Both the position numbers and the translations under genes were made by a program. 64,000 nt of DNA, from the NCBI GenBank assembly GCA_016125555.1, contig WGLN01000011.1:186001-250000 (forward strand), given 5' to 3'. The stretch is from Porphyrobacter sp. GTDB lineage: Bacteria; Pseudomonadota; Alphaproteobacteria; Sphingomonadales; Sphingomonadaceae. Position 1 is the stretch's first letter. Each line of letters opens with the position of its first letter. The notes beneath the pieces were generated by a model. It was not told the DNA's origin. It made no database searches and worked only from the letters and a program-made list of their open reading frames with translations. Of the stretch, positions 1 to 8,871 are shown in pieces.

Positions 1-476
1 GCGTTGTTGTAGTTCATGTCCGATTTCGCCGACCAGTCGGGGCAACCGGGCACCGAGGCGCTCGCACGGGTGATGACCACGCGCGCCTGCCCCGGCTGGA
101 GCATGCCCGCAGTGACCGGGGCGGCGTCGCTGATCATCAGGCCGTAGCGCGCGGCGAGGTCGCGGATCGCGCTTGTCACCGCCGGGTTCTGGCCCGGGTT
201 CTCGATCGCGATCCGATCGCCGTAGCGCAGGTCCATCGTCTCGAACCAGCCGTTGAGACGCTGCTGTTCGGAGATCGGCAGGCCCGCGGGGCTGGTGTTG
301 ACGTCGAGCGTGAAGTTGGCGCGCTCGACCACCGGCTGCTTGGTGCTGTAGAGGCTGGAATTGGTCGGCATTCCGCCACAGCCGGCAAGGGCCAGGCCCA
401 GCGTGAGCGCGACGGCGAGCCGGGGCGCGAAGCCCGCCCGTTCCGCCAGCGGTTTGTGTCGTGCAACAGGCATCAT
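1..476 (-). CDS. cpaD: CpaD, Tad pilus assembly lipoprotein (partial, runs off the window start)
   Basis: Outer-membrane lipoprotein of the Flp/Tad pilus secretion machine, thought to help the CpaC secretin assemble. The reverse strand from the ATG at 474-476 reads through an n-region to a lipobox ending LALAGC with Cys at about residue 33. The mature part follows, with the CpaD-like segment GDRIAIENPG and a later region on Ala/Arg-rich helices. The reading frame is still open at base 1, so only the first ~158 residues are seen. It follows cpaC by 16 bases in the same direction, as in other alphaproteobacterial cpa operons. Family assignment rests on context and the N-terminal half; the C-terminus is unseen. 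Confidence 0.85.
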   Translation of the reverse strand, partial: MMPVARHKPLAERAGFAPRLAVALTLGLALAGCGGMPTNSSLYSTKQPVVERANFTLDVNTSPAGLPISEQQRLNGWFETMDLRYGDRIAIENPGQNPAVTSAIRDLAARYGLMISDAAPVTAGMLQPGQARVVITRASASVPGCPDWSAKSDMNYNN

Positions 477-492
477 ACTCACCTTTCTCACG

Positions 493-2151
493 TTAGAGGC
501 TGAAACCCGGGGTCGCGGCAGCGGCCTCGCGTTCGTCCTTGCGGTTCTTGCGGTCGGCACGGCGCGGCTTTTCCGGCTGGGTCGGCACGATTGCCGCCGG
601 ATCGGCCTCGCTCATCTGCGGACCGGGAGCATCCGGATTGGCCGAAGTCGGACCGGGGCGCGCATCGCCCGAGACACCCGCGTTGTTCTGGAAGCCGAGG
701 AACTCCTGAAGCTCGCTCGCCGAGCGGTAGCCGTCGGTGGGCAGCTTGATGTCCTTGGCGTCGACCGGCTTGACGAGATAGGGGGTGACGATGATCACCA
801 GCTCGGTCTCGCCGCGCCGGAATTCGCGGCTGCGGAACAGGTTGCCGAGGATCGGCACGTCGCCGAGGCCCGGAGCCTTGTCGAGCACGTTCTGCGAGTT
901 GGCGCTCATCAGCCCGGCGATCATGAAGCTCTGGCCCGAACCCAGCTCGACCGTCGTTTCGGTGCGGCGGGTGGTCAGCGCCGGAACCTGGAAGCCGTTC
1001 AGCTCGATCGAGCCCTGCGTCGAGAGTTCCGACACTTCCGGACGCACCCGCATCGAGATGCGGCCGTTCGAGAGCACCGTCGGGGTGTAGGCGAGGCTCA
1101 CGCCGAACTGGCGGAACTGCACCGTCACCTGGCCAAGGCCCTGGGCGATCGGGATCGGGAACTCGCCGCCCGCGAGGAAGGTCGCGGTCTCGCCCGAAAG
1201 CGCGGTGAGGTTGGGTTCGGTGAGCGTGTTCACGAGGCCGAGACGCTCGGACAGGTCGAGCGCACCCAGCATGTCGATGCCGAACAGCTTGCCGAGGCCC
1301 GAGATCGTGGTGCCGCCCTTGGAATCCACCGCCGGGCCGGGCACTTCGGTGCCGTCGGGCAGCACGAACTTCGCCTGGGCGACCGTGTTGCCGACGCCGA
1401 GCGGGCCGTTGACGCTGTATTCCGAACCGCCGATCGGGCGGCCGGTGCCGACCCCGAAGCGGAAGCCGCTCGAGCCGTCGAACGTGTTCAGATTGCCGCC
1501 GATCGCGCGCAGCAGCGAACGGCTGACCTCGGCGATGGTCACCTTGAGGTTGACCTGCAGCGGGGTCGCGGTGCGCAGTCGGCTGATGACGTTGGCGTCC
1601 TCGCCGAGGAAGGCCTGGACGAGGCGCTCGGCCTCGGCAGCATCCTCGGGCGCACCGACAGTGCCGGTCAGCAGCACGGTGTTGGTGCCCATGGTCGCCA
1701 CGTTGATCTTGGCATCGGGCATGGCCAGCGCCAGCATCTGGTCGACGCTGCCGATGTTCGAGCCGACCCGGATGTTGGCCGAGAAGATCACATCGCCGCG
1801 TTCGTTGCTGGCATAGATGGTCGTCTCGCCCCCGGCGCGGCCGAAGACATAGAGCTGGCGCTGCGACTTGATCTGCACGTCGGCGACATTCTCGTCGGCG
1901 ACGAACACGTCGGACATGGTGCCGGGCACGGTCACCAGTTCGCCGCGGCCGATCGACAGCACGATCTCCTGGCTGGGCTTGACGACCTGCTGTGCGGTCG
2001 CGGTCGCGGTCGGCAGGGCTGCGAGCGGCGCGGCCATGACGGCAGCGAGCAGCAGCTTGGCTTTGAACTTCGATTGCATTGCGCAGCTCCCCTCGGGCTT
2101 GCCTGTGGACCGCTGCTTGCGAAGCGGCCGGATCGGATTGCTCATGACCAT
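493..2151 (-). CDS. cpaC: CpaC, outer-membrane secretin of the Tad pilus
   Basis: Forms the outer-membrane pore through which the Flp pilus passes. After a signal peptide (LLLAAVMAAPLAALPTATA then AQQ) come an N-terminal pilus-secretin domain (residues ~60-130), a BON-like segment (~150-190, VGAPEDAAEAERLV) and a secretin domain (~300-470) with the hallmark VPILGNLF near its end, followed by a Pro/Arg-rich tail. Two starts are possible. ATG at 2151 is preceded by GAGGGGAA. ATG at 2079 (528 residues) is preceded by GAGGGGAG and leaves a conventional signal peptide, so the shorter form may be the true protein. It lies 11 bases after cpaB and 16 bases before cpaD, in one operon. Confidence 0.93.
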   Translation of the reverse strand: MVMSNPIRPLRKQRSTGKPEGSCAMQSKFKAKLLLAAVMAAPLAALPTATATAQQVVKPSQEIVLSIGRGELVTVPGTMSDVFVADENVADVQIKSQRQLYVFGRAGGETTIYASNERGDVIFSANIRVGSNIGSVDQMLALAMPDAKINVATMGTNTVLLTGTVGAPEDAAEAERLVQAFLGEDANVISRLRTATPLQVNLKVTIAEVSRSLLRAIGGNLNTFDGSSGFRFGVGTGRPIGGSEYSVNGPLGVGNTVAQAKFVLPDGTEVPGPAVDSKGGTTISGLGKLFGIDMLGALDLSERLGLVNTLTEPNLTALSGETATFLAGGEFPIPIAQGLGQVTVQFRQFGVSLAYTPTVLSNGRISMRVRPEVSELSTQGSIELNGFQVPALTTRRTETTVELGSGQSFMIAGLMSANSQNVLDKAPGLGDVPILGNLFRSREFRRGETELVIIVTPYLVKPVDAKDIKLPTDGYRSASELQEFLGFQNNAGVSGDARPGPTSANPDAPGPQMSEADPAAIVPTQPEKPRRADRKNRKDEREAAAATPGFSL

Positions 2152-2162
2152 GTCGATTCCCC

Positions 2163-3269
2163 TCAGAAGGTCACGGTCGAGCCGGCGACGGGCAGGGTCT
2201 GCCCGGCCTTGCGCACCGCGTCGGCCTGGCCGCGGACCATGCCGCCGACCGCGGCCTGGCTGCTCACCGGGGTTTCCTCGGTGGACTTGCCGCGGGTGAC
2301 GCGCACGCTCGGACCCTTGTAGACCGGCTCGTTGTTGAGCTTGGCGGACACGCCGGGCGCAGGCGGGGTGTATTCGGCCTGGCGGCTGCCGCCGTCCTGC
2401 GCGGGGATGGTCTTGCGCTGGAAGCGCGAGACATCGCCGCCGGTCACGAAGGTCGTTCCCTTGTCGATCGGACGCTCCATCGCCGCCTTGAGGAGCTTTT
2501 CTTCCTCTTCGGGGGTGGCGTTGGCCGGGATGTCCACATCACCAGCGGCGATCGCCTTTTCGAGCTCGGTGTCGTTGTCGGCCAGCGAGCGCAGCGCGAG
2601 GCTGAGCGTCCCGATGGTCTGGGCGACGGCGACCTTCTCGGCGATCTTCGGCGTCACTTCGAGCGTGACGGTGCGGAACGCGTTGACCACGGTCTTGCCG
2701 TTCTCGTCGGTGGTGGTTTCGGTGGTCTGGTCGGTGGCCAGCACCCGCAGGTTGCGAATCACGGTCTCGGCCGCCTTGAGCGACGGCCCGTCGCCGTCGA
2801 CGGTCTGGGTCAGCACCAGGTCGACGCGGTCGCCCGGGAAGACGAAGCCCGCGACGCCGGTCATCGCCGACACCGGAACGGTCACGGCACGCATGCCCGG
2901 CCCGAGCGCGGCGGCGAGGAAGCCGCGGTCGCCCGGGCTCACCAGGGCGCCCTGGGTGACGGGCTCGCCCGCGGTGATGGGGTAGCGCACAACTGTGCCG
3001 AGCAGCTTGTTCATGTCGGCCTCTCCGTCGATGAAGTAGGCGTCCTTGACCAGCTCCTCGGGCCAGGGCTGGAAGCCCAGGGCGTCGGCGGTGATGATCG
3101 TGCCCGCGGTCAGAGCCCGCTTCGCCACCAGCACGCGCGGGCCCGTGGGCTGCGCAGCGGCTTCGGCTGTGGGGGCTCCGCCTCCGGCGAAGATGCTCCG
3201 TGCGGCAAAGGCAGTTCCGATCGCGATGATCAGAGCGCCGATCAGCAGAACCAGTTTCTTCCTATCCAT
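2163..3269 (-). CDS. cpaB: CpaB/RcpC, Tad pilus assembly protein with SAF domain
   Basis: Periplasmic assembly factor of the Flp pilus that works with the CpaC secretin. The 368-residue protein starts with a single membrane anchor (KLVLLIGALIIAIGTAFAA). An SAF domain follows (about residues 45-110, AKRALTAGTIITADALGFQ) and then the RcpC-type domain (~110-220, with PGDRVDLVLTQ). The C-terminal ~100 residues are Pro/Gly-rich and low complexity, which is variable in the family. It lies between cpaA (upstream, 89-base gap) and cpaC (11 bases downstream). The gap to cpaA is AT-richer than the surroundings and could hold a secondary promoter. Confidence 0.92.
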   Translation of the reverse strand: MDRKKLVLLIGALIIAIGTAFAARSIFAGGGAPTAEAAAQPTGPRVLVAKRALTAGTIITADALGFQPWPEELVKDAYFIDGEADMNKLLGTVVRYPITAGEPVTQGALVSPGDRGFLAAALGPGMRAVTVPVSAMTGVAGFVFPGDRVDLVLTQTVDGDGPSLKAAETVIRNLRVLATDQTTETTTDENGKTVVNAFRTVTLEVTPKIAEKVAVAQTIGTLSLALRSLADNDTELEKAIAAGDVDIPANATPEEEEKLLKAAMERPIDKGTTFVTGGDVSRFQRKTIPAQDGGSRQAEYTPPAPGVSAKLNNEPVYKGPSVRVTRGKSTEETPVSSQAAVGGMVRGQADAVRKAGQTLPVAGSTVTF

Positions 3270-3358
3270 GGCTGAAATAGCCCCCTCGTAATCGCCCTTG
3301 GTTGGTTAGCGGGCAGGTATGGTTGCGATGGGTAAGCCCCGACTGGTTAAAATCGGGT

Positions 3359-3847
3359 TCACGCCGCACGAGCCGCTTGCGCGGCCGCCGGAAGATAGTT
3401 GACGGCGAGCACCCACAGCCCGCCGAAAGCGATGGCGACGCCATAGGGAACCGCGAGACGGTCGCGCTGTCGGCGCATCACGTGCCACATCCCCATGACG
3501 ATGGTCAGCACGCCGCCGGCGAGCGCCATGACGATCAGCAGCTGCATGAAGAACATCGGCGGGATCCACAGCGCGAGGACGGTCAGCAGCTTGACGTCGC
3601 CGCCGCCCATCATCTTGAGCGCGAACAACCCGGCCAGCAGCGCGAAGGCGGCGAGCGCCACCCCGAGCTGGATTGCCACGTCCGGCCACAGCGCAAGGCC
3701 GCTCGACCACCAGAACAGCGGTGCGCCGAGCGCGATGGCGCCGTTCAGCCAGTTGTCGATCTGGCGGCGGCGAATGTCGGTGAAGGCAGCGAAAACCAGC
3801 GCGATTGCCAAGGCAATCAGCAGCCCGTAGTGGATGGTGTCGATCAT
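3359..3847 (-). CDS. cpaA: CpaA/TadV, type IV prepilin peptidase (short A24 family)
   Basis: Inner-membrane aspartyl protease that cleaves the leader of Flp prepilins. At 162 residues it matches the short TadV/CpaA form that lacks the N-methyltransferase domain. The two catalytic aspartates are visible: D24 in AFTDIRRRQI and D84 in the GGGDVKLL motif, each beside a membrane helix; about five helices are predicted. It is the first gene of the leftward cpa run. A Flp pilin gene commonly precedes cpaA, but here the upstream 100 bases run into a divergent hydrolase gene, so the major pilin must be encoded elsewhere. Confidence 0.93.
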   Translation of the reverse strand: MIDTIHYGLLIALAIALVFAAFTDIRRRQIDNWLNGAIALGAPLFWWSSGLALWPDVAIQLGVALAAFALLAGLFALKMMGGGDVKLLTVLALWIPPMFFMQLLIVMALAGGVLTIVMGMWHVMRRQRDRLAVPYGVAIAFGGLWVLAVNYLPAAAQAARAA

Positions 3848-3877
3848 CGTCGTGCCCCCGCAGCCGCCCCGCGCTCC

Positions 3878-4921
3878 ATGCGCGGCAGGCTTCGAGGGTG
3901 CAGTGCTACAGTCTTATGCTTACCAAAAAGTAACCACGTCCGGAGGCTTCCGATTCCCGAACAGCGCGAGGAAAGGGCGATCGATCGCCGGGCCATCCCC
4001 CCCGCGGCGCGCGAGAGCCGGTGGCACGCGGCCGATGGCCATGCGCTGCGCCGCATCGATTGGCCCGGCAGCGGCGAGGGCGGCGCGCGCGGATCGATCC
4101 TGTTCATGCCCGGGCGCGGCGATGCTTACGAGAAGTATCTCGAGACGCTCGAAGGATGGCACCGTGCCGGCTGGCGCGTGACCGCGGCCGACTGGCGCGG
4201 GCAGGCGGGATCGGGCCGGCTCGGCAAGGACGCCGTCACCGGGCACGTCGAGGATTTCGCGATCTGGATCGATGATCTGGCGCGGTTCTGGAAGGACTGG
4301 GTTGCCGAGACGCCGGGACCGCACGTGCTCGCCGGACATTCGATGGGCGGGCACCTGGTACTGCGCGCGCTGGTCGAGAACCGGGTCAGCCCCGATGCGG
4401 TGGTGCTGAGCGCGCCAATGGTTGCTGTCGTCGGCCCGCCGCTGCCGCTTCCGGTGCTGCACGCGGTCGCCAAGGCGATGTGCGCGCTCGGCGATCCCGC
4501 CCGTCAGGCGTGGAAATGGAGCGAGAAGCCCGGTGAGATGCCCTCTGCGCGTGCAGCCCTGCTCACCCATGACGCGGACCGCTACGCCGACGAATTGTGG
4601 TGGCGCGAGCATCGCCCCGAACTGGTGATGGGCCCGGCGAGCTGGCGCTGGGTGGAGCGCGCCTATGCCTCCGCGCGGCGGCTCGCGGCGCCCGGCGCGC
4701 TCGAGGCGGTCGGCGTGCCGGTCCTGATCCTCTCGACCAGCGCCGACAAGCTGGTCAGCCACCCGGCTGCCCTCGATGCCGCGCGCCGCCTGCCGAAAGG
4801 CGAGATGGTCGCCTTCGGCAACGAGGCGCGTCACGAGATCCTGCGCGAGGTCGATCCGGTGCGGGACCGCGCCATGGCCGCCATCGCCGAGTTCCTGGAC
4901 CGGGTGGCGCCGCGCAGGTGA
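3878..4921 (+). CDS. Alpha/beta hydrolase (monoacylglycerol lipase/lysophospholipase-like)
   Basis: Serine hydrolase of the Hydrolase_4/S33 type, probably acting on a lipid or ester; the substrate is unknown. The nucleophile elbow is AGHSMGG. The acid is probably the Asp of STSADKLVSH and the base the His of NEARHEIL. Homology with relatives should begin near IDRRAIPP, just after position 3960. The only ATG before that is at 3878 and has no Shine-Dalgarno sequence. By contrast CGGAGG at 3941-3946 lies six bases before an in-frame ATT at 3953, which may be the real start. The gene ends in a GTGA overlap with the next oxidoreductase gene, so the two are translationally coupled. Confidence 0.85.
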   Translation: MRGRLRGCSATVLCLPKSNHVRRLPIPEQREERAIDRRAIPPAARESRWHAADGHALRRIDWPGSGEGGARGSILFMPGRGDAYEKYLETLEGWHRAGWRVTAADWRGQAGSGRLGKDAVTGHVEDFAIWIDDLARFWKDWVAETPGPHVLAGHSMGGHLVLRALVENRVSPDAVVLSAPMVAVVGPPLPLPVLHAVAKAMCALGDPARQAWKWSEKPGEMPSARAALLTHDADRYADELWWREHRPELVMGPASWRWVERAYASARRLAAPGALEAVGVPVLILSTSADKLVSHPAALDAARRLPKGEMVAFGNEARHEILREVDPVRDRAMAAIAEFLDRVAPRR

Positions 4922-6033
4922 CCTGGGATTTTGCCATCATCGGGGCCGGCATGGCCGGCGCGAGCCTTGCCGCCGAACTCGCGGCCCACGCGCGCATCCT
5001 GCTGCTCGAGGCGGAGGACGCGCCGGGCTATCATTCCACCGGCCGGTCGGCGGCGTTCTGGGAGGAGTGCTATGGCGGGCCCGGCGTGGTGCCGCTGACA
5101 CTCGCCTCGGGGCCATACCTGCGTGAGCACGGTTTCCTGACGACACGCGGCGCGCTTTACGTCGGCCGCGCCGAGGATCGCGCCGCGATGGATGCTTTCG
5201 TCGCCAGCTTTGCGGGCACGGGCGTCACGATCGAGCGGCTCGGTCGCGAGGGGCTCGTCGCCCACGTGCCGCAGATGAACGCCGAATGGTGCGACGCGAT
5301 CCACGAGCCGGCCTGCGCGGATATCGACGTCGCAGGGCTGCACCAGCACTACCTCGCGGCCGCGCGGCGCGGGGGCGTGGAACTCGCCTGCCGCGCGCGG
5401 GTGAGCGGGCTCGCGCGGGAAGGCGAGGGCTGGCGAATCGCGACCGAAGGGGGCGCGCAATATCGCGCCGCGCGGGTGATCAACGCCGCGGGCGCGTGGG
5501 CCGACACGGTGGCGCGGCTCGCCGGCGTAACCCCGCTCGGCATCCGTCCGCTGCGCCGCACCGTGGTGCAGCTGCGCGTCGACCCCCCTGCGCCGGCTGA
5601 CCTGCCGCTGGTGCTCGACATCGGCGGGAGCTTCTATTTCAAGCCCGATGCCGGGCGGCTGTGGCTGAGTCCCCACGACGAGATTCCCGCAGAGCCGGGC
5701 GATGCCGCGCCCGAGGAGATGGATGTCGCGCTCGCCATCGACCGCTTCGAACGGGCGACCGGGTGGCGTATTGCCGCTCTCGAGCGGCGCTGGGCGGGGC
5801 TGCGGAGCTTCGCGCCCGATCGCCTGCCGGTCTATGGTCCCGATCCGGGGGAGCCGGGCTTCTTCTGGTTCGCAGGCCAAGGCGGCTTCGGCATCCAGAC
5901 CGCGCCTGCCGCCGCGCGGCTTGCTGCGCAGTTGGCGCTCGGCCTCCAAGCCGATGCGATGACCGCGCGCATCGATGCCGCGGCCTACGCCCCGGCACGA
6001 TTTCACGGGTCGCAGCCGGCACAAACGGCCTAG
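4918..6033 (+). CDS. FAD-dependent oxidoreductase of the DAO (D-amino-acid oxidase) family
   Basis: Predicted flavoprotein amine or amino-acid oxidase/dehydrogenase of 371 residues; the substrate is not determinable from sequence. The N-terminal Rossmann motif IIGAGMAGASLA binds FAD. The segment PGYHSTGRSAAFW is typical of a glycine/D-amino-acid dehydrogenase-like subgroup. The C-terminal FAD-contact region reads GQGGFGIQTAPAAARLAA. The start is GTG at 4918, overlapping the stop of the alpha/beta hydrolase (GTGA), which indicates translational coupling. The hydrolase plus DAO pairing suggests a small catabolic unit, but this is inference from context only. Confidence 0.9.
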   Translation: MTWDFAIIGAGMAGASLAAELAAHARILLLEAEDAPGYHSTGRSAAFWEECYGGPGVVPLTLASGPYLREHGFLTTRGALYVGRAEDRAAMDAFVASFAGTGVTIERLGREGLVAHVPQMNAEWCDAIHEPACADIDVAGLHQHYLAAARRGGVELACRARVSGLAREGEGWRIATEGGAQYRAARVINAAGAWADTVARLAGVTPLGIRPLRRTVVQLRVDPPAPADLPLVLDIGGSFYFKPDAGRLWLSPHDEIPAEPGDAAPEEMDVALAIDRFERATGWRIAALERRWAGLRSFAPDRLPVYGPDPGEPGFFWFAGQGGFGIQTAPAAARLAAQLALGLQADAMTARIDAAAYAPARFHGSQPAQTA

Positions 6034-6094
6034 CCAAGCGCGCGGCGATCTGCCACCTTCCTAACCTGTGTTAAGCGCAAGGAGAGGTTGAGCG

Positions 6095-6271
6095 ATGGCC
6101 CACAAGTTCGAAATCTACAAGGACAAGGCCGGCGAGTTCCGGGTGCGGTTCAAGCACAATTCGGAAGTGATGTTCTCGACCGAGGGCTACAAGAGCAAGG
6201 CCAGCGCGCAGAACGCCATCGACTCGATGAAGAAGAACGGCCCCGAAGCGCCGGTCGAAGACAACAGCTGA
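6095..6271 (+). CDS. Small DUF1508 (YegP-like) protein
   Basis: A 58-residue protein starting MAHKFEIYKDKAGEFRVRF and containing one DUF1508 repeat with the typical N-S-E and GYxSKASAxNAIDSM segments. The family includes E. coli YegP, which has two copies; its biochemical role is not established. A strong ribosome site (AAGGAGAGG at 6079-6087) precedes the ATG. It stands alone between the DAO gene and the convergent rnhA gene. Confidence 0.9.
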   Translation: MAHKFEIYKDKAGEFRVRFKHNSEVMFSTEGYKSKASAQNAIDSMKKNGPEAPVEDNS

Positions 6272-6304
6272 TTTTCCGGACGGCGCGGCCCGGCGGGCGC
6301 GGCT

Positions 6305-6748
6305 TCAGCCCCCGGTTGCGCCGCGCGCCGCTTCCGCGCTGGCGAGGGCATCGACCCGTTCGTTTTCGGGGTGCCCGTTGTGCCCGCGGACCCAATGCCA
6401 TGTCACGTCGTGCGGCTGCGCGGCCTCGATCAGGTCGTGCCACAGGTCGGCGTTCTTGACCGGCTTCTTGCTGGCGTTGACCCAGCCATTGCGCTTCCAG
6501 CCGTGGACCCACTTCTGGATTCCGTCGAGCACGTATTTGCTGTCGGAATAGAGATCGACCTTGCACGGCTCGATCAGCGCGTTGAGCCCGCGGATCGCGG
6601 CGGTCAGCTCCATGCGGTTGTTGGTGGTCTCCGCCTCGTGACCGGAAAGTTCCTTCTCGTGACGTCCCATGCGCAGCAGCACGCCCCAGCCGCCCGGACC
6701 GGGATTGCCCTTGCACGCGCCGTCGGTGAAGATCTCGACCTGTTTCAT
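6305..6748 (-). CDS. rnhA: Ribonuclease HI
   Basis: Removes RNA from RNA:DNA hybrids (R-loops, Okazaki primers). The 147-residue protein begins [20 protein letters not shown] at the ATG at 6748. It has the four acidic active-site positions of the family: D9 (FTDGA), the Glu of NNRMEL, the Asp of YSDSKYV and the Asp of ENERVDALA, plus the RGHNGHPEN loop. Length is normal for a bacterial RNase HI without an extra hybrid-binding domain. It lies 29 bases downstream of thrB in the same direction, an arrangement common in sphingomonads. Confidence 0.96.
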   Translation of the reverse strand: MKQVEIFTDGACKGNPGPGGWGVLLRMGRHEKELSGHEAETTNNRMELTAAIRGLNALIEPCKVDLYSDSKYVLDGIQKWVHGWKRNGWVNASKKPVKNADLWHDLIEAAQPHDVTWHWVRGHNGHPENERVDALASAEAARGATGG

Positions 6749-6777
6749 CGGGGTGCCCCTAGGGCCGGCGCGGGGCA

Positions 6778-7758
6778 TCAGGCAAGCAGCCGCGCGCCCG
6801 CGGCGTCGTAAAAGCGCCACCGCTGCGCGAATTGCATCGGGTCCTTGCGGGTGACGAGCGCGTCCTCGGGGGTGTCGAGCCAGTCCTCGGCCCGGCTGGC
6901 GACGAAGCGCAGGGCGGCGCCCTTGGCGATATCCGGGAACAGCGCGCGCTCGGCGGGTTCGAGCGGGCGAACGCTCTCGTAGCCTTCGACCAGCGCCCTG
7001 CCGAGGTCCGCGCGGTAGCGGTTCGCTTCGTCGAAGCACCACGCCGCATGGGTCACCGCGAGGTCGAGCGCCATCGGGCCGGTGCAGGCGAAGTAGAAGT
7101 CGATCAGCCCGGTCACCGTGTCGCCCAGCATCAGCACGTTGTCGGGGAACAGATCGGTGTGGGTCTGTGACACCGGCAGCCCCGACAGGTCGAGCGCGGC
7201 CGCCGCGCGGGCGTGGCCGAGCATTTCGGGCAGGGCCGGATCGATGCTCGCCAGCCGCGCCGCGCCGCATGCCTCGAGGATCGCGGCATTGGCGGCGAAG
7301 TCCATCGCATTGGGGCGCGTGAGCGGAAAGTCCCGCGCGGCGAGATGCAGCCGCGCCAGCACCGCACCCATCGCACGCGCCTGCGCCGCACTCGGCCTGG
7401 TGGGCGACACGCCGGGCAGGAACTCGATCAGCGCGGCGGCCTTGCCGTGCTCCATCCGGTAGGCCGCGCCCGCGCGGTCGTGGATGGTGCGCGGCACCGG
7501 GCAGCCCTTGGCCGCCAGGTGATCGAGCAGCCCGAGGAAGAAGGGCAGGTCCGAAAGCGCGATCCGCCGCTCGTAGAGCGTCAGGATGAAGCGTGTGCCC
7601 GAACCCCTTGCGCCGCCCGAGCTCCCGGTAGTCTCGACCAGCCAGTTCGAGTTCGAGACGCCTTCCGCGATGCCCTTGGCCGAGACCAGTTGGCCGACAT
7701 CGTAATGCGCGATCAGCCGGGCGAGGTCCTCGGCCCCGAGATGGGTATAGACCGCCAT
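6778..7758 (-). CDS. thrB: Homoserine kinase (APH-type ThrB)
   Basis: Phosphorylates homoserine in threonine biosynthesis. This is the aminoglycoside-phosphotransferase-fold form found in alphaproteobacteria, not the GHMP-kinase form. The 326 residues start [20 protein letters not shown]. They contain the lobe-linking [11 protein letters not shown], the catalytic loop [13 protein letters not shown] and the metal-binding GLIDFYFA. It sits between ispH (25 bases upstream) and rnhA (29 bases downstream), all leftward, suggesting one transcription unit. Confidence 0.94.
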   Translation of the reverse strand: MAVYTHLGAEDLARLIAHYDVGQLVSAKGIAEGVSNSNWLVETTGSSGGARGSGTRFILTLYERRIALSDLPFFLGLLDHLAAKGCPVPRTIHDRAGAAYRMEHGKAAALIEFLPGVSPTRPSAAQARAMGAVLARLHLAARDFPLTRPNAMDFAANAAILEACGAARLASIDPALPEMLGHARAAAALDLSGLPVSQTHTDLFPDNVLMLGDTVTGLIDFYFACTGPMALDLAVTHAAWCFDEANRYRADLGRALVEGYESVRPLEPAERALFPDIAKGAALRFVASRAEDWLDTPEDALVTRKDPMQFAQRWRFYDAAGARLLA

Positions 7759-7783
7759 GCTGCCCCCTGCAGCGCCCTTGCGC

Positions 7784-8776
7784 CTATTCGGTGAGCTGGC
7801 GGGGCAGCTTGAACACCATCTTCTCCTCGGCGGCGGTGATGGTCTGCTCGCGGATCGGGCGATGGCCGGCGAGCGCGGCGACCACCTCGCGCACGAGGAT
7901 CTCGGGTGCCGATGCCCCCGCGGTCAGACCCAGCGTCTCGATCCCCTCGAGCCAGGCGAAGTCGATCTCGCTGGCGCGCTGGATCAGCTTGGCGGGCGTG
8001 CCGAGCCGCTCGGCCACCTCGACCAGTCGCAGCGAGTTCGAGGAATTGGGCGCGCCGATCACCAGCACCAGGTCGCAGTCCTGCGCCAGCTCCTTGACCG
8101 CCGCCTGACGGTTCGAGGTGGCGTAGCAGATGTCCTCGGCGCGCGGGCCGGAGATATTGGGATAGCGCCATTCGAGCGCGGCGATCACCTCGGCGGTATC
8201 GTCGACCGACAGGGTGGTCTGGGTGAGATAGGCCAGTTCCTCGTCCGAATCGAAGGGCAGCTTGTCGACGTCCTCGATGGTCTCGACGAGGGTCATCTGT
8301 CCCGGCTCGACCTGGCCCATCGTGCCGATCACTTCCGGGTGGCCTTCGTGGCCGATGAAGATGATGTGGCGACCCTTTTCGATCTGGCGCTCGGCCTGGC
8401 GGTGGACCTTGCTGACCAGCGGGCAGGTGGCATCGACATAGAGCAGCTTGCGGCGCTTGGCCTCCGCCGGCACGGCCTTGGGCACGCCGTGGGCGCTGAA
8501 CACCACTGGCGCATCGTCGGGCACCTCGTCGAGCTCCTCGACGAACACCGCGCCCTTGGCCTTCAACTGTTCGACCACGTATTTGTTGTGGACGATCTCG
8601 TGCCGCACATACACGGGCGAGCCGTAGCGTTCGAGCGCGCGCTCGACGATCTCGATCGCCCGGTCGACCCCGGCGCAGAAGCCCCGCGGCGCGGCGATCA
8701 GCAGGTTGAGCGGCGGGCGCGCGGCGGACCCGGCGTCGGGCGCGGCGGCATCGGATGCAGGAAAGGGCGCGTTCAT
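7784..8776 (-). CDS. ispH: 4-hydroxy-3-methylbut-2-enyl diphosphate reductase
   Basis: Last enzyme of the MEP isoprenoid pathway, an iron-sulfur reductase giving IPP and DMAPP. The three cluster cysteines appear in [23 protein letters not shown] and [12 protein letters not shown]. The catalytic glutamate region is [14 protein letters not shown]. Length of 330 residues is normal, with a short Ala-rich N-terminal extension (about 25 residues) before the conserved core. It is the promoter-proximal gene of the leftward ispH-thrB-rnhA run and is divergent from the lipoprotein gene at 8872. Confidence 0.96.
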   Translation of the reverse strand: MNAPFPASDAAAPDAGSAARPPLNLLIAAPRGFCAGVDRAIEIVERALERYGSPVYVRHEIVHNKYVVEQLKAKGAVFVEELDEVPDDAPVVFSAHGVPKAVPAEAKRRKLLYVDATCPLVSKVHRQAERQIEKGRHIIFIGHEGHPEVIGTMGQVEPGQMTLVETIEDVDKLPFDSDEELAYLTQTTLSVDDTAEVIAALEWRYPNISGPRAEDICYATSNRQAAVKELAQDCDLVLVIGAPNSSNSLRLVEVAERLGTPAKLIQRASEIDFAWLEGIETLGLTAGASAPEILVREVVAALAGHRPIREQTITAAEEKMVFKLPRQLTE

Positions 8777-8871
8777 GTCTGTCCCTCTAGCGCTTTGCGG
8801 CGCGTCTCGCTAGGGCATGCATGCGCGGCCTTGCGCACCCCACGGATCCGCTGTTCGAGGACGGTCTTTCA

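Noticed and set aside
361..2322. 653-codon open frame on the plus strand across cpaC
   Set aside because: It is antisense to cpaC, whose secretin motifs are clear. Long antisense frames are expected in high-GC DNA, and the translation is Arg/Ala/Asp-rich without a domain.
3922..3935. TTAC and GTAA dyad around CAAAAA between cpaA and the hydrolase
   Set aside because: A 4-bp arm with a 6-base spacer in an AT-rich stretch is too weak to call an operator.
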